Shown here piece after piece: positions 36,401 through 37,897 of a stretch of DNA of 37,897 nt. A program made the translations under genes and the position numbers. The notes under the pieces are model-generated. The model had not been told where the DNA came from. It saw nothing but the letters and a program-made list of their open reading frames with translations, and ran no database searches. This DNA comes from Bacteroidales bacterium. GTDB lineage: Bacteria > Bacteroidota > Bacteroidia > Bacteroidales > UBA932. Position 1 is the first letter of the stretch. The number at the start of each line of letters is the position of its first letter. Location: positions 1 to 37,897 of the forward strand of contig JAUYTH010000096.1 in assembly GCA_030695165.1 (NCBI GenBank), in the 5' to 3' direction.

Positions 36401-36697
36401 TAAAAAAAACCCGGTCACGGAGTCAAACCCGGGAGAGGAGGTGTTTTTAATTTTTAAGAAATTAAAGAGGTCTGTTATCGAGAGATAGAGCTTCTCATCA
36501 TAAATAAGGGCAGGAAGTTCGGCCCCGCCAATTTTTGGCAGACTTAGAAAGACATTAACCTCATCATACTCCTGCTCTTGTTGTGCGCTTAAGCGGGATG
36601 TGAATAGAAGAAGAGAGACTATAAGCAGGGAGATAAACTTATAGTAAGATCCGGTTATAAAGCGGATCTTCTTAGATGAAGAGGGTAAATATGCCAT
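33500..36697 (-). CDS. Usher-like outer membrane protein with two C-terminal SPOR domains
   Basis: A 1065-residue exported protein; the signal (FISLLIVSLLLFTSRLSA) is preceded by a long basic n-region, cleavage about residue 38. N-terminal domain at about 45-170 (VFLSLPKIGGAELPALIYDE). Residues about 320-390 match the plug/Ig-like part of PapC-type ushers (VELFVNNVLVDYKKADASGF, FLPKGVFEYNLSGG), and 390-660 are repeated amphipathic beta strands, a probable barrel. A DINCNGKKDKGE loop near 672 and a carboxypeptidase-regulatory-like module (about 770-850) follow. The C-terminus has tandem SPOR repeats (about 902-979 and 989-1065, both with the ENLG-DG-YRY pattern), known in other proteins for binding denuded septal peptidoglycan. 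Gene order chaperone, pilin, usher supports the call. The SPOR fusion is unusual. Confidence 0.82.
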   Translation of the reverse strand: MAYLPSSSKKIRFITGSYYKFISLLIVSLLLFTSRLSAQQEQEYDEVNVFLSLPKIGGAELPALIYDEKLYLSITDLFNFLKIKNTSSPGFDSVTGFFLSESDSYLIDRVNSKIEYQKRVFNIKEGDILRTETNLYLKANYFGEVFGLECTFNFRSLSVILNTKIELPVIREIRNEQMRKNINQIRGEIKADTLIARSYPLFRFGVADWSVTSSQKVGGETNNRLAVTLGSTLAGGELNVAFNYNDATALSLRDQNYYWRYTNNDFKVFKQIVAGKITTDAVASLNAPIIGLQLTNTPTTYRQSYGTYTLSDVTEPGWLVELFVNNVLVDYKKADASGFFSFEVPLVYGNTSVKLQFYGPWGEERSKEKSINIPYNFLPKGVFEYNLSGGVTEDSLGRVFSRLNMDYGISRSITVGGGVEFLSSKTSGQFLPFIRSSIRVSSRLIISGEYTYGAKLEGTMNYRLPSDFQFEANYVKYDKGQTAINTNYTEERKISLSVPIRGKNIALFSRLSANQFIMPQSKYTAVELLMSSAFMGVNANLTTSAIFSQMLNPDIYSTLSLSMRFPRGFILTPQSQFNYSQGKFTSFKSVLEKRILKNGYISASYEKDLINNFTNIDLGIRFDFSFAQININARKDNNTTSFTETASGSIIVDAKNRYIGSSRRPNAGKGGLLIYPYLDINCNGKKDKGEPKVYGLQLHLNGGRVEYNVKDTTIRVFDLESYSKYLLTFSGSSFDNIAWQLKNKVYDVTVESNQIKKIEVPVNVYGEANGMVYLKSSSGQSGQGRVIVDFYNSDSKLVKSTLSEDDGFFSLLGFTPGDYYAVINKDQMQKLNMTSTPGLIKFSISASRYGDLTEELVFTIEKNGSLDSVEKSTVYNKEEIIIPKSVISEKDTLAIETYHSGRVVYKIQLLATSNKIVINEHFKSIISVIPDINIVENLGEDGFYRYSAELFETLENAKVVNKKIVKAGWEESFIIPLYMSESNLLPAPELFSVQILAARKPISIEKGFSAIYNKFPNIVIKENLGKDGYYRYFCGIMNSRKEAEELLTLLRKLGWRDSFIVITPR

Positions 36698-36719
36698 CTG
36701 AAGAAAAACTTAAGGAGAC

Positions 36720-37211
36720 TTAGTTATAATTGAAGGTTACATTAAACGTACCCACATAGTTTCCAGGGGGGTTTGCTGTTATGCTTCCAACTATCAAGGT
36801 GGCACCAACGTTTATAATTGCAGTTCGGTTGCGGATATTAATGTTAGGCGAGGGGCTGGTTATGAATGTTATTAAAGAGAGGGTTCCCCCTCCACCAACC
36901 CTGGTTAAAGTGGCATTAGGGATGGTAATGCTGGTGATATTCCTTACCCTATTATTACCTCTTACTTCAAAAATTGCATTGGAAGATATTCCGCCACTGA
37001 GCAATACAATATTACCGGTAGATGTCCGGGCGCCTGAAGCACTAATTATCACGCTACCCCCTGCACCTAAAGGATAAAATATTCCGAAGCTAAGATCCTG
37101 TGTTTTTTGGACAGTAACATCCTGGGAAAAGTGAACCTTTGGGATAAAAAGAATAAAAGCCAGCAGAATAAGTTGTCTAAATATTTTAATATATGAATAT
37201 TGTCCGTTCAT
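36720..37211 (-). CDS. DUF4402 pilin-like secreted subunit
   Basis: A 163-residue exported protein: signal (ILLAFILFIPKVHFS, cleavage about 29), then a beta-rich mature part. It begins VTVQKTQDLSFGIFYPLGAG and ends GTFNVTFNYN, with the central VIISASGARTSTGNIVLLSG and VGSITANPPGNY segments, matching DUF4402, a family of spore-coat-U/pilin-like subunits. It lies 22 bases upstream of the usher-like gene and 5 bases downstream of the chaperone, so it is the probable cargo assembled by that system. Whether a fibre or a surface coat forms is unknown. Confidence 0.78.
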   Translation of the reverse strand: MNGQYSYIKIFRQLILLAFILFIPKVHFSQDVTVQKTQDLSFGIFYPLGAGGSVIISASGARTSTGNIVLLSGGISSNAIFEVRGNNRVRNITSITIPNATLTRVGGGGTLSLITFITSPSPNINIRNRTAIINVGATLIVGSITANPPGNYVGTFNVTFNYN

Positions 37212-37216
37212 TTAAA

Positions 37217-37897
37217 TTATCTTAGAAGAAATTCAGTCTCAGCAAATTTTTCCGGCTTTGTGTCCGATTGAGATAGGTATGAGATAATCAGTTTACCTGT
37301 TTTATAGTTTACTGCCCTCTCGTTTGAAAGATAAATTTTGAGAGTTCTCGATTTGTTGGGGGTATAAACAGCAACTCCGTTAAGAGACCCAACAGGGGTT
37401 TGTTTTCCGTTTGGTGCTACATATACAACTCTAAGATCGCCATAAACAGACATATTGCCGCTTCGGTTAAATTTGATCTCAAGAACTTTAGTTGTGTCGT
37501 CAAGATCTTCAAATTTAACATCAGAAAGATTTACTTTTACTTCGGGTGTTCCGACCCTTATAATAACAGGAATTGTAATGCCGAATACAGGAGTAAGCTG
37601 CACACTTACAGATGTTGTGTCTTTTTTAAGATCTTCAGCTCCAAGAGCTTCTAGTTTAGGAACAGATCTAAAATATACGTGTGACCGATACTCCCCCGGT
37701 GCAAGCCTCTCCATATTTGTTACCTGCATCTTGACAACCTGAGCCTCATTTGGCCCAAGAGTTACTGTTCTGGGGAAAAAGCGTATATTCTTGTCTGCAA
37801 AGTATTGACCCGGATCCGGCTCTGTAATTTCCGTAAATGAGCCATCTTCATTCATCCTGTACTGAATAAGGGAGACATTATATTTTGAAGAGTCAAC
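37217..37897 (-). CDS. PapD-like periplasmic chaperone, 5' end outside window
   Basis: The frame stays open to the right edge: upstream of the ORF-track Met at 37855 there are 14 more codons (VDSSKYNVSLIQYR), so the true start is beyond the window and about 226 residues are seen. The sequence shows the two-domain pili-assembly chaperone plan: RFFPRTVTLGPNEAQVVKMQ (the conserved G1/F1 strand region near the domain junction), APGEYRSHVYFRSVP, PVFGITIPVIIRVG, and a second domain ending EKFAETEFLLR. It should fold and deliver the DUF4402 subunit to the usher-like protein; the gene gap to the pilin gene is 5 bases. Confidence 0.8.
   Translation of the reverse strand, partial: VDSSKYNVSLIQYRMNEDGSFTEITEPDPGQYFADKNIRFFPRTVTLGPNEAQVVKMQVTNMERLAPGEYRSHVYFRSVPKLEALGAEDLKKDTTSVSVQLTPVFGITIPVIIRVGTPEVKVNLSDVKFEDLDDTTKVLEIKFNRSGNMSVYGDLRVVYVAPNGKQTPVGSLNGVAVYTPNKSRTLKIYLSNERAVNYKTGKLIISYLSQSDTKPEKFAETEFLLR

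Noticed and set aside
37217-37855. Complete 212-residue chaperone starting at 37855
   Set aside because: The frame is open for 14 further codons to the window edge and the residues fit the protein, so this Met is internal and the true start is outside.

Overview
This window looks like a chromosomal segment of a Bacteroidota bacterium, probably Bacteroidales. The gene families point that way: LruC/DUF4842 lipoproteins, a DUF4402 pilin-like protein, SPOR domains, and LuxR-type output domains of the Bacteroidota kind. Upstream regions carry TAnnTTTG boxes, which match the Bacteroidota -7 promoter element, and clear Shine-Dalgarno sequences are rare. I saw no tRNA, rRNA, CRISPR array, insertion sequence or prophage.

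Layout. (1) 1-2754, minus: two tandem LruC-type surface lipoproteins; the first runs off the left edge. (2) 2877-9710, plus: a complete drug-efflux operon encoding a TetR regulator, a TolC-like channel, an HlyD-like lipoprotein adaptor, two ABC ATPases and two ABC-2 permeases. Its two ATPases are degenerate in complementary motifs, so only one ATP site of a heterodimer would be intact. (3) 9688-11983: the p-aminobenzoate pathway for folate, with pabA on minus and pabB-pabC divergent on plus. (4) 11970-22244, minus: a 10-kb co-directional run of glycosyltransferase, metH, metF, ahcY and three more glycosyltransferases, which joins the methionine/SAM cycle to surface-glycan enzymes.

(5) 22635-31596, plus: what appears to be a phosphate/polyphosphate module. 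It has a PhoU-like DUF47 protein, a PiT phosphate transporter fused to a coiled coil and a LuxR-type DNA-binding domain, an OprO/OprP-type porin, a lamin-tail-domain lipoprotein, a probable divergent CYTH protein, a canonical CYTH (triphosphate tunnel) protein, a DASS/SLC13 transporter with altered SNT motifs, and an unrecognised two-TM membrane protein. Three direct copies of CTCTACAA lie upstream of the first gene. The transporter-regulator fusion is the most unusual single gene here. Its simplest reading is a membrane-anchored regulator that couples phosphate transport to transcription, but that is inference.

(6) 31774-33494, plus: an HPt protein and an NtrC-family regulator, with no histidine kinase in view; both have altered key motifs. 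(7) 33500-37897, minus: a chaperone-usher-like locus with a periplasmic chaperone (5' end outside the window), a DUF4402 pilin-like subunit, and a usher-like outer membrane protein that ends in two SPOR domains, an unusual architecture.

All functional calls come from reading motifs by eye; no database search was run.
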